Source of the DNA: Litomosoides sigmodontis
Taxonomy: Eukaryota > Nematoda > Chromadorea > Rhabditida > Onchocercidae
Direction: 5' to 3'
DNA length: 64,000 nucleotides
NCBI GenBank assembly: GCA_963070105.1
Contig: OY718806.1
Span: forward strand, 1,770,365 to 1,834,364
Under the pieces are notes generated by a model. That model searched no databases. It was not told where the DNA came from and worked only from the letters and a program-made list of their open reading frames with translations. A program made the translations under genes and the position numbers. Below, piece after piece: positions 1-16,796 of the stretch (its first letter is position 1; each line of letters opens with the position of its first letter).

Positions 1-104
1 ATTAATTAGTTGTATTTTTTTTTGAAAATGTATCTATGTACGTATGAAAGTGAGAGATACTTTTTAAAATAAATTAAGGTAGGAGAATTCAGAAATTCAA
101 CTGC

Positions 105-396
<292 letters not shown>

Positions 397-463
397 AATT
401 CATTTCTAGAATGTTGTAAAATAACGTTTAGATGTGTAAGTGCTACAAATATCAAACACTTAC

Positions 464-1868
464 TTGTAAATCAGATGGTACAACAGCCCAGAATGGCATC
501 AAATTAATGTCGCCGTCACGTCCAATAACATTTGTAGCTGCATGATGCATATTATGCTGCTCCTTCCAGCCACCACTTGAGAAACCTTGCAGCAAATTTC
601 CAACAATGTACGATACAATATCATTCCAGTAATGACTCTTAAAATTGTCCATATAATTGAACGAATGAATTAGAAACAAATATCCATTGTGATAATTATT
701 TTAAAGTTAATAATGAAAGTGGATTTTTTTTTTCAAATTTTACGATGAACTGAAAATAGCATTTATGAAAATTGACTGGAATGGTGGGATTACTCTGAAA
801 TGTTGATGATGTGCATATTCGTGAATCAACCAGCCCAACTGCTGCCAGGTTAATCCTAAGATCAATGCCGATAAGATGAATCGTTGGTGCACTTGCAAAA
901 TTATTGCTAATGATAGTAAGCCAATCGCTTCACATATTTTACGAAAATAAAAAGTATTATTTGCCTCGAAAAGTCCTAAGTTTCGCACCTAAATGTTTTG
1001 AAATTTCTCCATTTAATAATGTTTGCAATTGTAATGATAATTAAATTTTTCTAAAATTTACGTAATTTTTAAGAAATATAATAATGTAACTTTTATAACA
1101 TACATATTTCCTTTAGCAGTGATAATCTGAATAAAACAATTATCTCTTTTATAGCGTATACATTCGCTTGAGCTAGTTACGACAACAAATTTTCAGCGAA
1201 ATTCAACATTTCAACTGCGTAATATTGTTTTTGAAAGATAAAAAAATTTTCCCTTTTTTCTTCCTTTGTTTTCAATGAGATATTGTAAATTTGGAAGTAC
1301 TTAATTCATGCATTTTAATTTCAACACTTTATTGCAACCTAAAATAAATAGCAACCTGTACTCTAAAACGATTAAAATTTCGGCCAATTGTTGCCATACG
1401 TTGTGCATCCAAATGACACCTGCCGACAACTTCATCACTTAACACTGATTTTGTTTGCGACACTTCCTTTTTGAAAATTTTGAATTATCGATTAATTTGT
1501 AAAGTTAAAAATCCCCATGGATGATAACAGTTTGTCGATGATCTATTACGATTAATTGTTTGTATCAGCAGTAATCAGTGATCGAAATTGATAAGCGATA
1601 AGAACTAATGATCATTGGACTGGACCTGCTGTTCCGTTGGTGATTCATAGTCGACGTTACGTGTTGACGCTGACATTTCCTTAATCATTTGATATGCCAA
1701 TTTAGAGCCGGAATGAAATATGTGAAATGCTGTAGTTGCATCAGCTTCACGATAAGCTGTCATTGCAATGCCACCTGGATGCTTCGCCAACGTTTCCTCA
1801 TCGATATGCAACCACTTATCGTTGATTTTGATGTGGAATGGTTCTGTTGTCACGTGACGTATTACCAT
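464..1868 (-). CDS. fat-3/fat-4-like: Front-end fatty acid desaturase with N-terminal cytochrome b5 domain (FAT-3/FAT-4 type), 5' part
   Basis: Four exons are read on the minus strand: 1626-1868, 1356-1466, 794-988 and 464-637. All junctions are phase 0, giving 241 residues from ATG 1868; the 3' exons lie beyond the window start. Residues about 1-70 are a cytochrome b5 domain with the heme-site HPGG and a second histidine stretch FHIFHSG. Next come a hydrophobic segment, histidine box 1 (HEYAHHQ) and histidine box 2 (KEQHNMHHAATN). The family's third box (QIEHH) must be outside the window. Such enzymes insert a delta-5 or delta-6 double bond into fatty acyl chains at the ER, using electrons from the fused b5 domain. 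The visible part does not decide between delta-5 and delta-6. The start follows TTGTAG closely, possibly a trans-splice acceptor. The acceptor of exon 2 (TTCAAAAAG) is unusual. Confidence 0.88.
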
Positions 1869-2170
1869 ATCTACAATTCCGGGAATGCTTCCTGATTAAT
1901 ATCGTGCTTTAGGTTGTACATTTTTGTACTTTCAAAGTGTCCTATTTCAGGCTGTCAGGAATCCTGGAAGAGGTTTCTCCATCATCGTAGTAAGCACACG
2001 TATGATCTCTTATTTAAAAATTTAGAAAGCTTTTCATCATAATTTATGATAACATCATTATTCTCATTCAAACTATCATTAATCGTTCCAACAACTTTGG
2101 GAGTGCAATAGTATGAGATGCTATCTGATATATAATACTATATCATCGTCGTGAAAGTGATATTTGATAA
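1869..2170. other. Upstream region of the desaturase gene
   Basis: AT-rich DNA between the desaturase start and the tetranucleotide repeat. No open reading frame or recognised element was found. It probably holds the promoter and any 5' UTR. Confidence 0.4.
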
Positions 2171-2466
2171 TGAATGAATGAATGAATGAATGAATGAATG
2201 AATGAATGAGTGAGTGAGTGAATGAATGAATGAATGAAAGAATGAATGAATGAATGAGTGAATGAATGAATGAATGAATGAGTGAATGAATGAATGAATG
2301 AATGAATGAGTGAATGAATGAATGAATGAATGAATGAATGAGTGAATGAATGAATGAATGAATGAATGAGTGAATGAATGAATGAGTGAATGAATGAATG
2401 AGTGAATGAATGAATGAGTGAATGAATGAGTGAATGAATGAATGAGTGAATGAATGAATGAATGAA
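2171..2466. repeat. (TGAA/TGAG)n tetranucleotide array
   Basis: About 74 units of TGAA with frequent TGAG variants that recur at rather regular intervals of 5 to 7 units. This suggests a higher-order repeat of roughly 20-28 bp on top of the 4-bp unit. Confidence 0.95.
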
Positions 2467-3850
<1,384 letters not shown>

Positions 3851-6800
3851 ATGACAATGATAACTGAATGAATACCTGCAATGATTGCAATACATTTCGT
3901 TTTTCTCTTTTTTCCTTTACTTTTTTATATCTTTCTCAACTATTAAATCCTTTTTTTTTCTCCCACTCTTCTAAATTATATTTTTTTTTTGCAAAAATTC
4001 GAAGTGATTAATTTGGAATATTTTCTTGCATAATAATTGGATAAAAAAAAAGTGAAGAAATTCTTCTTCACTAATTAATGGAAATGGGAAGTGTGGAATT
4101 CAAAAACGAGAGGGCGAAAGAGAAAGAGAAAGAGAGAGAGAGAGAACGAGAAAGAGAGAGAGAGATAAAAGGAGGAAGAGAGCAAAAATGAGAAGATGGA
4201 AAAATCGGACAGGAGGTAGGGTGGTATCCTTAAACAGCATAGCGTCGTCATCAACAGACACACACGACTGTGTGTGCGATCTGATTCAGAAGAGAGCGGT
4301 CTGGAGAGTTGTCGCTCCTTGATGTGAATGACATAAACAGCGCGTCACACCCCTCACTCACTTCCTCCCCAACCAATCTTCGAACTGAGATCGAATCGAA
4401 CAATGCAATTAAATTTTAATCATTGACGACGAAATTATCACAAACCGATAAAGTTGCATGTTTGAAAAAATGGAATAAAAGTTTAATTTTTCAAAAAAAA
4501 GGAATAAAGGTTTAATTACCGCCAAGAGTATCGATGTAACGAGTATTCCTAACAGCGATTAGCTACTACCTGTACTACTTGCGCTGCTGCTGCTGCTGCT
4601 GCTGTCGGTGATGGTTGTGGAGTTGAATGATTGAATAATTAAATTTTATTTTCTTTTCACGATTGATTGATTAAATTTTTTTCTCCTTAGAAATTTCAAA
4701 AATTGAAATATTCATTTGAGAATAAAATAAATGGCTGTGAAATATGCTTTAAAAATAAACCAACTAACATAAATCTTCTCTTATTGCTCACACGCACACA
4801 CATGTATATGCGTAGAGAAAGGAGTTATAGAGCATATTTGTGAAAAAAAATTAATTCTTAAATTGTATGTACTTAAATTATATACTTAAATTAAAATATT
4901 AATTCTTAATTCTTAAATATAATTAATTCTTAAATTTATTAAACTGTATGCTCCAACGATCTATTACGCTTTATGATTCCCAATCGTTCAATCGTTGACG
5001 GAAGTTTTGCCATGGAGTGGACGCAACAAATTTTCGCTGCTCCATTCCAATTATTAATTTAAAAAATTTTTGAAAACAAACAGCTAAATTTCATTCTAGG
5101 AAAATATATTTCATTTGAAAAAAATGTCAAAATTCATAACAAACAAAACTGAAGCGAGAAATTTATCATCACATGATATTAGGTAATCAAATTTCTAACT
5201 TAACTAACAACACTATGCAGAAATACTCTAATATTTAATTTTAAATTATCACAAAATTAACTGCACGACCAAAATTACTGAATTTTGTATCTCTGATTGT
5301 GAGTTTTTGGCAAATTCTTCTCTCCACACAATTCACACAATCAAATTTTGTTTGGTTTTGAATTTTAAAACAATGAATCAAACACGTTGGATCCAAATTT
5401 AGCCAAAGTGATCACACGATGAATCGAATCACATAGCATTTTAATTTATGAGTAATCTGCAATATTTAGTTAGGTCTTATCATTTTTCATATACTGTAAA
5501 ATGTAAAACGAACGAAGATGAAAAGTTGCATTCTAGCGCATTAAAATCTATCATTTAAAAAATTTTTCGCAAAATTTCAAATTTTTGTTAGTTGTAGAAT
5601 TTGCGTTTAGATTTTACAGTTAAAAGAAAGCAGAGAAAAGCAAAATCACTATATATAAATATGTTTATATGGAATAAAATAGAAGCGAAATTTTTTCAGT
5701 ATATTTTCTTCCAATTTACAATCATAACATTAAATTAAAATATGAAACTTGCAACAATTTTACAATTTTTTTTATTTGAAACTGTAACTTCACCGGATTT
5801 ATTTCTAGTATTAGTTCATTAATTTCACTATCGTTCATTACAATATTTTCGATTATTTTCACCATTTCACTATTATTCCTCTCCATCCTTCATTATCACT
5901 ACCATCACTATAATAATAATTATTATTATTAAATTCTAAATTAAAAATTAAAGGTTGATAAATTCAACTATAAATTTGACTAAATTGTAATTTCTCATTT
6001 TTCGCACTTGATTAGTTTGCGCGTTTAAAAGTTTCAAAGCACTCATTTTTGGAAATTAATTATTATTATTATATAAAAGGATGAGAATACGCTTGTCATC
6101 GTTCATTCTCTTCCTTTCTCCTCTATCATTTGACGCTTTCATTTCGCAAATTTCTAAATTTTGATCAATTAATATGCTTGGAACATTGCAGTTGACTTAA
6201 TGTGATGAGCTCTGTTCTCCACTCTTATACACTGATAAATTACAATTGATTTAACCGTGAAATTTTTCACGTTTACAAGTGCATTTGTTACTGTGTAGTG
6301 AAGAAAAAGTAACACTTTAAGATGTCCTCTATATGATGAAAATTTCAACATCCAATAAAATTTAAAATTTTTATGATTTTAACAAATTCATTATTTAAAA
6401 GCAATGCTTTTTATTTGCCGAAAAAGAGTAGTAGCAAATATTGTGTATGACAAAAAAAGAAACAAATGCATTATGAACTACGTTTGCATTTAAGAAACAA
6501 ACGATCAATAAAAAAGTAATTTATTTGTGATTTTAACAAAATTCAATGATAGCATGTAAGGGAAAAATTGGTTGAAGTATATTAAAACACTTTCGAATTT
6601 TCATTCAAATTTCTTACAATGGAATTTTTTGCTGAGAAGAAATCAATTTTTTCCATAAGAAATTTTCGGTATTCTATGAAAAAACAACGAAAAAAAAACG
6701 AATTTTTAATCCTATAAGAAATACTTTTGTCTATTTCTGTTAAACAAAATAATCCTCTTTTTTGGCTCATTTTCTTTCACCTAAAATGATTTAACCAAAT

Positions 6801-7541
6801 GTTCAGGGCGAATAAATGAATGATATCTCTTTTCCTTTTTGAAATCGTTGAAAATTTTGAAGATTCAAAAATTTTAAGGATTTGATAATTTTGTTTCGGT
6901 AATTTTGCTGTATTATTTGTAGCAAAATTGTTTGAAATAAAAGACGGGAAATGGAAGAGCTGTAATCGTTTGTCAAACTCTGATTGATTAGAATTGAGAT
7001 GAAATTCCAATGCAAAAGGACGAACAGAAATTTTATGAATCACCAATATTACCTCTCTTTTTTTTCAATAAAAGATCTTTGATATGTACTATCAAATTGG
7101 AGCAAATCTGATTTTATCGAAATCATTTCAACCGTCAATCTTAGCTGTTTATGGCGAGTTAAGTTTTCAACAAATTCACTACAGATTATCATCATTATTG
7201 ATGACAAATTTTTTTTGCTCGTATTTAAAAATTTTGATAAAAAATACTATCATTAATTAACGTTTGAATACCAACAATTGAAAAAACAACGGTTGAATTA
7301 TAATTAATGTTTTTTTTGAAATAAAAGAAGCAAAATAAAGAAAAAATATAAATTGTAACATTGAATTAAAATATATAATATCAATTATATTTGAACAATA
7401 ATATAATATAAAAAAGACTAAAACAGTAATACAAATAAAGAATTCAAATATTTCTATTCATTAATTGTTATAATACAATGTCAACCTAAATTCTAATGTG
7501 TCACAAGTTGTTGGTATTATTTGAACAAATTGCTTGTTTTT
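3851..7541. other. Gene-free AT-rich stretch
   Basis: No supportable gene was found. The stretch holds a purine-rich GA tract (about 4108-4170), a more GC-rich patch at 4200-4400 with a small ACACAC/GTGTGT inverted repeat near 4258-4280, and a short (CTG)n run near 4588-4603. The remaining open frames are short, AT-driven and without splice support. Confidence 0.5.
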
Positions 7542-7709
<168 letters not shown>

Positions 7710-7906
7710 CAACGACAACAACATCGACGACATCATCAACAATAACGAAAAGTGTTATAGATTCAATCTGAAAAAGCTTAAGCTGACTCTAATTAGTCAC
7801 TGATATATAAACATGCACAACGTTTTATTTTTGACTTTTAACAGTTGCTCCATTCATTTTCCCTAGTTCATTATTAAATTGCCTGGAACATGATGATAAT
7901 GAATGT
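7710..7906. other. Unique spacer between two microsatellites
   Basis: About 200 bp of ordinary AT-rich sequence between the CAA array and the giant AAT array. No gene was seen. Confidence 0.5.
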
Positions 7907-9999
<2,093 letters not shown>

Positions 10000-10074
10000 T
10001 TTTTTTTGATTAGTTCAATTCATCGGATGGATACGATTCAGTGATTGAAACGGAAATAACATTGTGTATATCTA
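10000..10074 (+). repeat. 75-bp direct repeat, copy 1
   Basis: Begins with a T run at the end of the giant AAT array and ends at a TATATCTA. It is repeated exactly at 10325-10399. No coding content was seen. Confidence 0.95.
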
Positions 10075-10324
10075 AAATGACGAAAAAAGATATTTCGAGG
10101 AATAATGTGAAAGAAGTTTGCTCCAAAGTATGCGTTCATTAATTTGATTCAATAAAAATTTAGCAGCAACCAATATGATTTAATATTACACGTGCATGTT
10201 TGTTTAATTTTTCCCCATTTTTCTACCTCATTAATTTGGATACGTAGCCGAAATTAAATGAATTATAATATAATATACACATTATGTGCAAGTACAAATT
10301 GGCACACAAAATTTTTTTAACTTT

Positions 10325-10399
10325 TTTTTTTTGATTAGTTCAATTCATCGGATGGATACGATTCAGTGATTGAAACGGAAATAACATTGTGTATATCTA
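10325..10399 (+). repeat. 75-bp direct repeat, copy 2
   Basis: Exact second copy of 10000-10074, in the same orientation and 325 bp away. It is preceded by another T run rather than by AAT repeat. Confidence 0.95.
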
Positions 10400-13300
10400 T
10401 CCCTTTTCATGCATTTTAAATTTCAGATGAATTTTTATAAACGAATTATTTCAAGTAGAACGACATGAAAGTGATTTAGCATGAAGAAGTGAAGTTGTCA
10501 TTTCGAAGCATATCTCTTTTCTTTCCTCCCTCTCTCTCTCTCTCTCTCTCTATCCTTCTCTTCCTCTTCCTCCTCTTCACTTGTGTTATATGTGTGGAGA
10601 AAGGTGACGCTTTATTTCTGAGACATTGTATTGTGCATTTTGTCATAAGCTTCTATCAGTGATTCAAACTTCACAAGATTGACTCTTAACTAAATTGCCG
10701 CTCTTTCTACCTTCTTCATTTGCAAACTCTTTTCCCTCTCGCTCTCTCTCTTTCAGAATAAACAGAAAAAAAGGGGAAAACATGTAACTCAAATTTCAAA
10801 ATCTTATTTTCTTGTACAATATCAGTTAAATGTTAGCTACTGTTATTATACGGAAAAACTGCCAAATACAACGGTAATAATAAAAATATAATTTGATTTT
10901 TTGTAATTTACGAAAATTTCATTAAAATATTTTAAATTTAATTATAATCGAATTAAAAAACCAAAAATACATTGAATTATTAATTATAATGCTAATTTGC
11001 AGTAATTATTATTACACATATTCTGTTTTTGTGCCGAGAAAGAGAAAGTGACAGAGAGAGAGAGAGAGGGAGATAGGGAGAGGAAGAGAGGGAAAAATTG
11101 AATAATCTACATTGACTGATTTTTACTCCCACAGCGTAACACTAAGTTTTCCTCTACCTCCGCTTCCTCCCCCTCCTCCTTCTTCTTCACTTCTCTGATA
11201 GCTTATCATCCTCACCGTCAGCCATTATTATCGCCATGCGAAGGTGAAGCGCAGAAGAGAGCAAACAAAAGGAGAGAGATAGAGTGTGTGTGTGTGTGTG
11301 TGAGCGAAAAAAAAGCATAACGGATGATGTGGAGGGTGTAAGGAGGAGCAGAGGAGAAATATGAGCGGATAGTTGTTAATTATATCCCACCGCTTGTTTC
11401 ACTGCTGGAAAAAGATCGGATGAATTCCGATTTAAACGTTGCTTCCTGGTAGATCTATCTCTATCATCCATGGCGCATAGATTAGCGGCTTCAACATCAT
11501 CCATTTCTGTTATCATCATCCTTATCATCCTTATCATCCTTATCATTATCATCGCCACCTCTGCCTATCACTCCACATTATTGTTTGTCTTCAAAAATCT
11601 TTGTCATTCATCATTTTCATTTCACCATTGTCATCCTTTATCATTATCGTTATCATTATCATTCCGCATTACTATAAATATTATTATCGTTATAAGGTAG
11701 TAATATTAGTACTATTATTATTAATTATTATTTATGAGTTATTATCATTATCATTTCGTTTTCTCTTGTTCTGTCTGTTAAATGCTATTATCAAATTTTT
11801 TAGATTATCATATTATTATCATCTGTTTTCTGCAGAGCTTAGTTGACTGGGTTCGCAATCATTTTTCATTGTCTCTTGGCATCCTAAGCAGAAAATAAAA
11901 AATTAAAAAAAAAAATAAAAGAACGAAGGAAAATGCACCTGCTTGAGAGTGCTGTTGAACTTCGAGGATCTCAAGTGTTAAACGAAAAACGGTTTGTTTG
12001 TTTTTTTCTTTTTTTTTTGCCTCAATCCTTTTCTTTTCTATTTTACAATATTATTCTTGTCCATAGCCTTTTCCTTTTTTCACCTCTTCTCTTTCACGTT
12101 CGTTTTCGATTTGTTTTTCTAAAATATCATAACACTGACAATAAATGTGCCTACTAACGTTATTTGCAAGCGTAATTAACGATTGCTAAATTATGCTGCG
12201 GTAAAAATTAATTTTAATGGTGTAATTAACGCACATTGTGATTTACAACGAGGTAACAACACTAACAATTGTTGATGCAATGATTATCCGATGAATGAAT
12301 GAATTGGGTGAGAGAAATAATAATCAAAGTGACATTTGTGTTTTGCAGGCAAAAATTGTTTTGACAAATTAATGAAAACTTCACATTTTGCTAGTGTCTT
12401 TTCATTCTTCCCAATTTTTCATCTCTCTACCCATCTGTCTATATTTACACTTCCTTTCTTGCTAAATTTATCCCTTCCATTACTTCTATTTTAATAAATT
12501 ATTGATATCTTATTGATGATTAATAATGCAATCAATCGTTCATTGCTTATAATTTTCCATCGCCAGTTCAATTTACCGTTTGAACAAAAAAAAAAAAAAA
12601 AAAGAAAAAAAAAAGAAAAGAAACAAGAAACAAGTAGAGGAGAAAATGTGACCGATGAAAGAAGTGAGAATGTTTTAAAGAATGCAATTTTAATTCATCA
12701 GGATGATTGAAATAGCTGAAAGCTGTTGAACAACAAGGCAAAATATTTCTACCATTTGAATTTTTGGTTTTTGTTTAAAAAAAAAAAATCGCGAGATTTT
12801 TTTTTTCAAACATTTTTGTGGTAGTATTTCAAGTGAAATTATTCACTTTTTTCCTGTTAATTTTTTTTTTTTGCAGAAAAGCAATCAAATAAGTTCTATT
12901 TATGGAATTTCAAGAAATAGTTGATTTATTGAGCAAAAGCGCGAAGAGGTGAAATGAAATCGTAAAAATTTTGACCTTTAGGGAAAAATTTTGTTTTTTT
13001 TTTTAAATAAATATCTTCCTGTGCTTGGGACTCTTTATTTACAGCATTTTAATTCATCTTATTTTTCCTTCACTTCCTTTCTGCTAATTTTTTTTTGTAT
13101 AATTCCAATTTTTTGTTATTTTCTGCATTTCATTGAGTGCATGAGTCAATCACAAACGCAATGAAATTATTCCCTGTAAACTGAGAGGAAGAAGAAGAGG
13201 AAGAGAAGGACGAAGTGTAAGCAATTATTGAATGAAACAGGAAGAATAATTTATTTCGACTATCAATTTTATAGCAACTGAAATTTCCTCAATTCACAAA

Positions 13301-13959
13301 ATTGATTGTATTTTGAAAACTTAAGGCTGAATACGCTTCCACACTTGATCTTCGCCTCTTCCACTTTGTTCGACAAAAATACAGAAACGAGTGATTAAAG
13401 TGATTTCAGAGAAAGAACAATGAAAGAAAAGAAGCGGAGAAACAAAAAATTAACTTATTGAGGAACAACACTGTAGAGGGTGAGAGGGAGAGAGGAAGGG
13501 ACATAAGAGTTTCAAATTTTCAACATTTATATTTGGATTCACTTTTGTTATCATCAAAGGTCGGAGAAGCAGTCCATTTGCTGATTTAATCAGTCCCCAA
13601 AGCTCATAATATCACATTTCGTCGTATAAAGCATCAGTTACGCATTGTTTTTTTGCTGTTTGAACGATAAAATTTTGAAATGAAAATAATTCAATTATTT
13701 AATATTTTTCTTTCCTTTTCTCTCTCTTTCTTTCTCCCTCTCTTTATTTTATTGTGAAAGTGTTCACAGCAATTGGAGAGAATATTTCCATCTTTTTTTA
13801 GCAATTACAGTTTTTATTGGTCATAAGATTTTCTTTATTTTTATTTATTTGGAAGTGAATTTAATATGTATAATTTTTAATTGAAATAATTAATAAATTG
13901 AAAAATTGGCATTGAGTGAAAATTGTTGCAATTAATTTCCAAAATTCATTTTTCCTCAG
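10400..13959. other. Gene-free stretch upstream of the Clc-like gene
   Basis: No exon could be supported. It contains (CT)n at about 10530-10560, (GA)n at about 11053-11070, a (GT)n run at about 11285-11302, an imperfect ATC-rich tract at 11500-11560 and several poly-A or poly-T runs. The pyrimidine/purine-rich, slightly GC-richer patch at 11130-11480 is the most promoter-like part. Confidence 0.45.
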
Positions 13960-16796
13960 GTACCATTCAATTATATGGCAACGGCGATATATGGCACTTG
14001 CAACTCTTTTAGCATATGTTCGTTTTTTTTCAAATATTTAAAAAATTATCTTTAAATTAATTAGTTATTAATTATTGATTATTAATTATTAATTACTAAT
14101 TATCAATTATTATTTATTGTTTATTATTTTTTATTTATTAATTGTTATTATTAATAATTATTAATTATTCTTATTAATTATTATTATTAATTATTATTAA
14201 TTATTATCAATTAATAGTAATTATTATTAATTATTATTAATTAATAGTAATTATTATTAATTATTATTAATTGTTAATAATAATAATTATTATTAATTAT
14301 CATAATAATTATTATCATTATTGATTATCAAATTATTACTTTCACAATCAAAGTTGAAAGTCGGTGGGAAATAATGGCCATGGTAGCAAAGGACTTTCTA
14401 GTTAATCCGTTAATTTGAAAGTCGAATGTTATCTTTGTTATTCACTCCTATCAATTTTGTTTCTATGAAAGGAAAAATGAGAGAGATTGACAATGCTTAT
14501 TATAGCTTTATGCAAACTCCGCTCATTTTCATGTTTCAATAAATGCTTAAAGAAGTTGGGGAAGGCATCTTACAACCTTAACAACTCATGGATATCTTAT
14601 AGTTAAATCGAAATTTTCTTTGATTCAAAAGACGTATGAAAAAAAAACGAATGAAAGTGAGTGGAAATAAAGGAAATTAAATAATTGCAATTATTTAAAT
14701 GATTTACAGGTCTATGAGAGAGCAATTGTTAATTTTTGTTTCTGAGGGAAATAAAATGAGCTGAAAAGAAAACAAATGTTATTATACATGTCAGTCGTAA
14801 ATAATTTCAGATAGCAATTATTATATTTGTTATTTCGCTATTCACACCCAACTGGACTATAATTGATTTTACGAATACTGACCTTGAAGAAATCCATGTG
14901 CAATTAGGTGTTTGGGGCGAGTGGCGAACGAAGAGAAATGGCACAAACGATGTTGGTATGTAAAGTTTATTTATGCTATGTGGTTTTTGAACTTTTCTTT
15001 TTTTTTCAAATATAATTGAAATTGCGTTAGGATACTTTTTAGGATGAAAAATTTGGATTTTTTCAAAAACGACAGCTTCATGTTCAGTTTTTCACGAAAA
15101 AAAAAGTGATGCTTGGTAAATTATTGAATTCCAACTTTCAGTGGAATGGATACCGCATTTTCCGAGACCACCAGAACATGTTCTTCGACTTGCAGACGCT
15201 GATCTTAAACGTTTGTTTTTTAGCTTCGTCTTTTTTTTCTAACTTTATGTTTCATCAAAAGAAAAGGAGAGAAGGGAAAATTTAAAAATATGAAAGTATT
15301 GTTAAATTTTTCTAAAATTATACGGTCTTCAAATGATTGAAATTTTATTTTAATAATATGCATAGAAATAAATAAAGAAATACATGATGGTATTCGGAGA
15401 AAATATCCTTCCTGTCCTTTAAGAATGACTGTTGCAAAAGTTATGCGAAACATGGTATTGGTGAATTCTAGAAAATTACTTAGTTATGATCGTATGCAAA
15501 ATATGAATGTAATAAGAAAATTAAAATAATCACCTGAAATAGATGGCATAAATTTTCAGACTACTATTTGGTACAAATGGTTTTTGGTATTATATCGTTA
15601 TTTCTAATGTTTTCGACTAATGCACTTGCAATATATACATTTTATCATCATCGTTATACTTTTAAACGTTTGGTTGCATGCCTTTATGGCGTTATTGGTA
15701 AATTTTTGATTATTTAAGGTTTTTTTTTTCGTCTAAATTTTAGCTTTTTTTTTGTAACACTAAGAGATTTTCATTATTTGTTCAGTTAATGTAATAATAG
15801 TATTAGAAGTAAAAAAAATGAACGGAATTATTAAAACATACATAGTTCAATTAAATATTTATATTCGAATTTTTACGTTTTACCAAATATTCAGCAATGT
15901 GTATTGTTGTTACGATAGAAATATTGACCAATAGCATTAGTGAATGGAATCGTTCTGTTGCAGAACAAGCCCAGGTACGTTAAAATACCTCATTATTTTT
16001 TATTTTGTTTTAATAAGATTATGAATCATAAATATTCCTGGCTTTTTAAACATTAACAGAATTTTTTTATGTGTGAGAACCCTTCATGATATTTTAGTTT
16101 TCTACTATTTGAATTTTCTGTTTTAGACATTTTTTGTGCAGGAATAATTTGAATAAATTATGGATATAAAAATGAGAATAGTCACTGGTGGAAAAGAAAC
16201 GCACATCTCAAATGTTCAAAATTAGGATAAAATTTAAAGCACTCTATATTTAGGAAAACAAGCATTTAGTAAAAATTTTCTGTAACGTTGTTGGAGTAGT
16301 GCATTTTTGTGAAGGGATCAAAAGCGTATCCGAATATATACGTTGAATTAACTTGATACCCGAAAATTTTGCATTTTCATGTGCTGTGATTAAGCAGTTA
16401 GATCCAAATATCCTGTTGCTTACGCCATCTATATTAACTTTCTGAAATTTTATCGCCCAAATTAGAAATCAATTTGTTTGAAAATTGAAAAATGTTAGAA
16501 CTTTGATTTATAATAATGAAAATCCACAACAAAGTGGATGAGGAAGAACACATTTCTGGACGAAGGCGCTATTTTAAAAGCGCGGAAACACTACGAGCAT
16601 AATGTTACAGAATATCGAGTGGGATTATTCAGTGGGTCAGACGACTGGTTTACCCACGTATTTAGCTTGGACATGTGTGCTGATTTACGTATTCGCAGCT
16701 GTGGCATTTGCGTTAGGATCGCATAAACATAAGGGTTCACGAGCAGCAACTGCTGAATTCGAAATTGAAGATCGACCAATTCATATAGGACGATGA
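13960..16796 (+). CDS. Clc-like (claudin-like) four-helix membrane protein
   Basis: Exons: 13960-14017, 14811-14955, 15142-15210, 15560-15697, 15895-15974 and 16611-16796, with TTTCAG/ATTCAG/TTACAG acceptors. From ATG 13991 the phases join to 214 residues ending at TGA 16794-16796. Four hydrophobic segments are visible: about 1-26, followed by SLFTPNW; about 83-105, after LRLADADLKHYYLVQM; about 120-140; and about 170-190, after GLPTYLAWTC. An extracellular loop contains LGVWGEWR. This order matches the nematode Clc-like family (claudin superfamily), whose members are small cell-surface proteins. The cellular role of this one is unknown. The exon-1 frame is open upstream of the chosen ATG (reading IIWQRRY), so a further 5' exon is possible. 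An AATAAA lies at about 17010. Confidence 0.85.
14060..14335. repeat. ATT/TTAATT low-complexity tract in Clc-like intron 1
   Basis: Interrupted ATT and ATTA units, much more degenerate than the other arrays of the window, inside the 793-bp first intron of the Clc-like gene. Confidence 0.85.
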
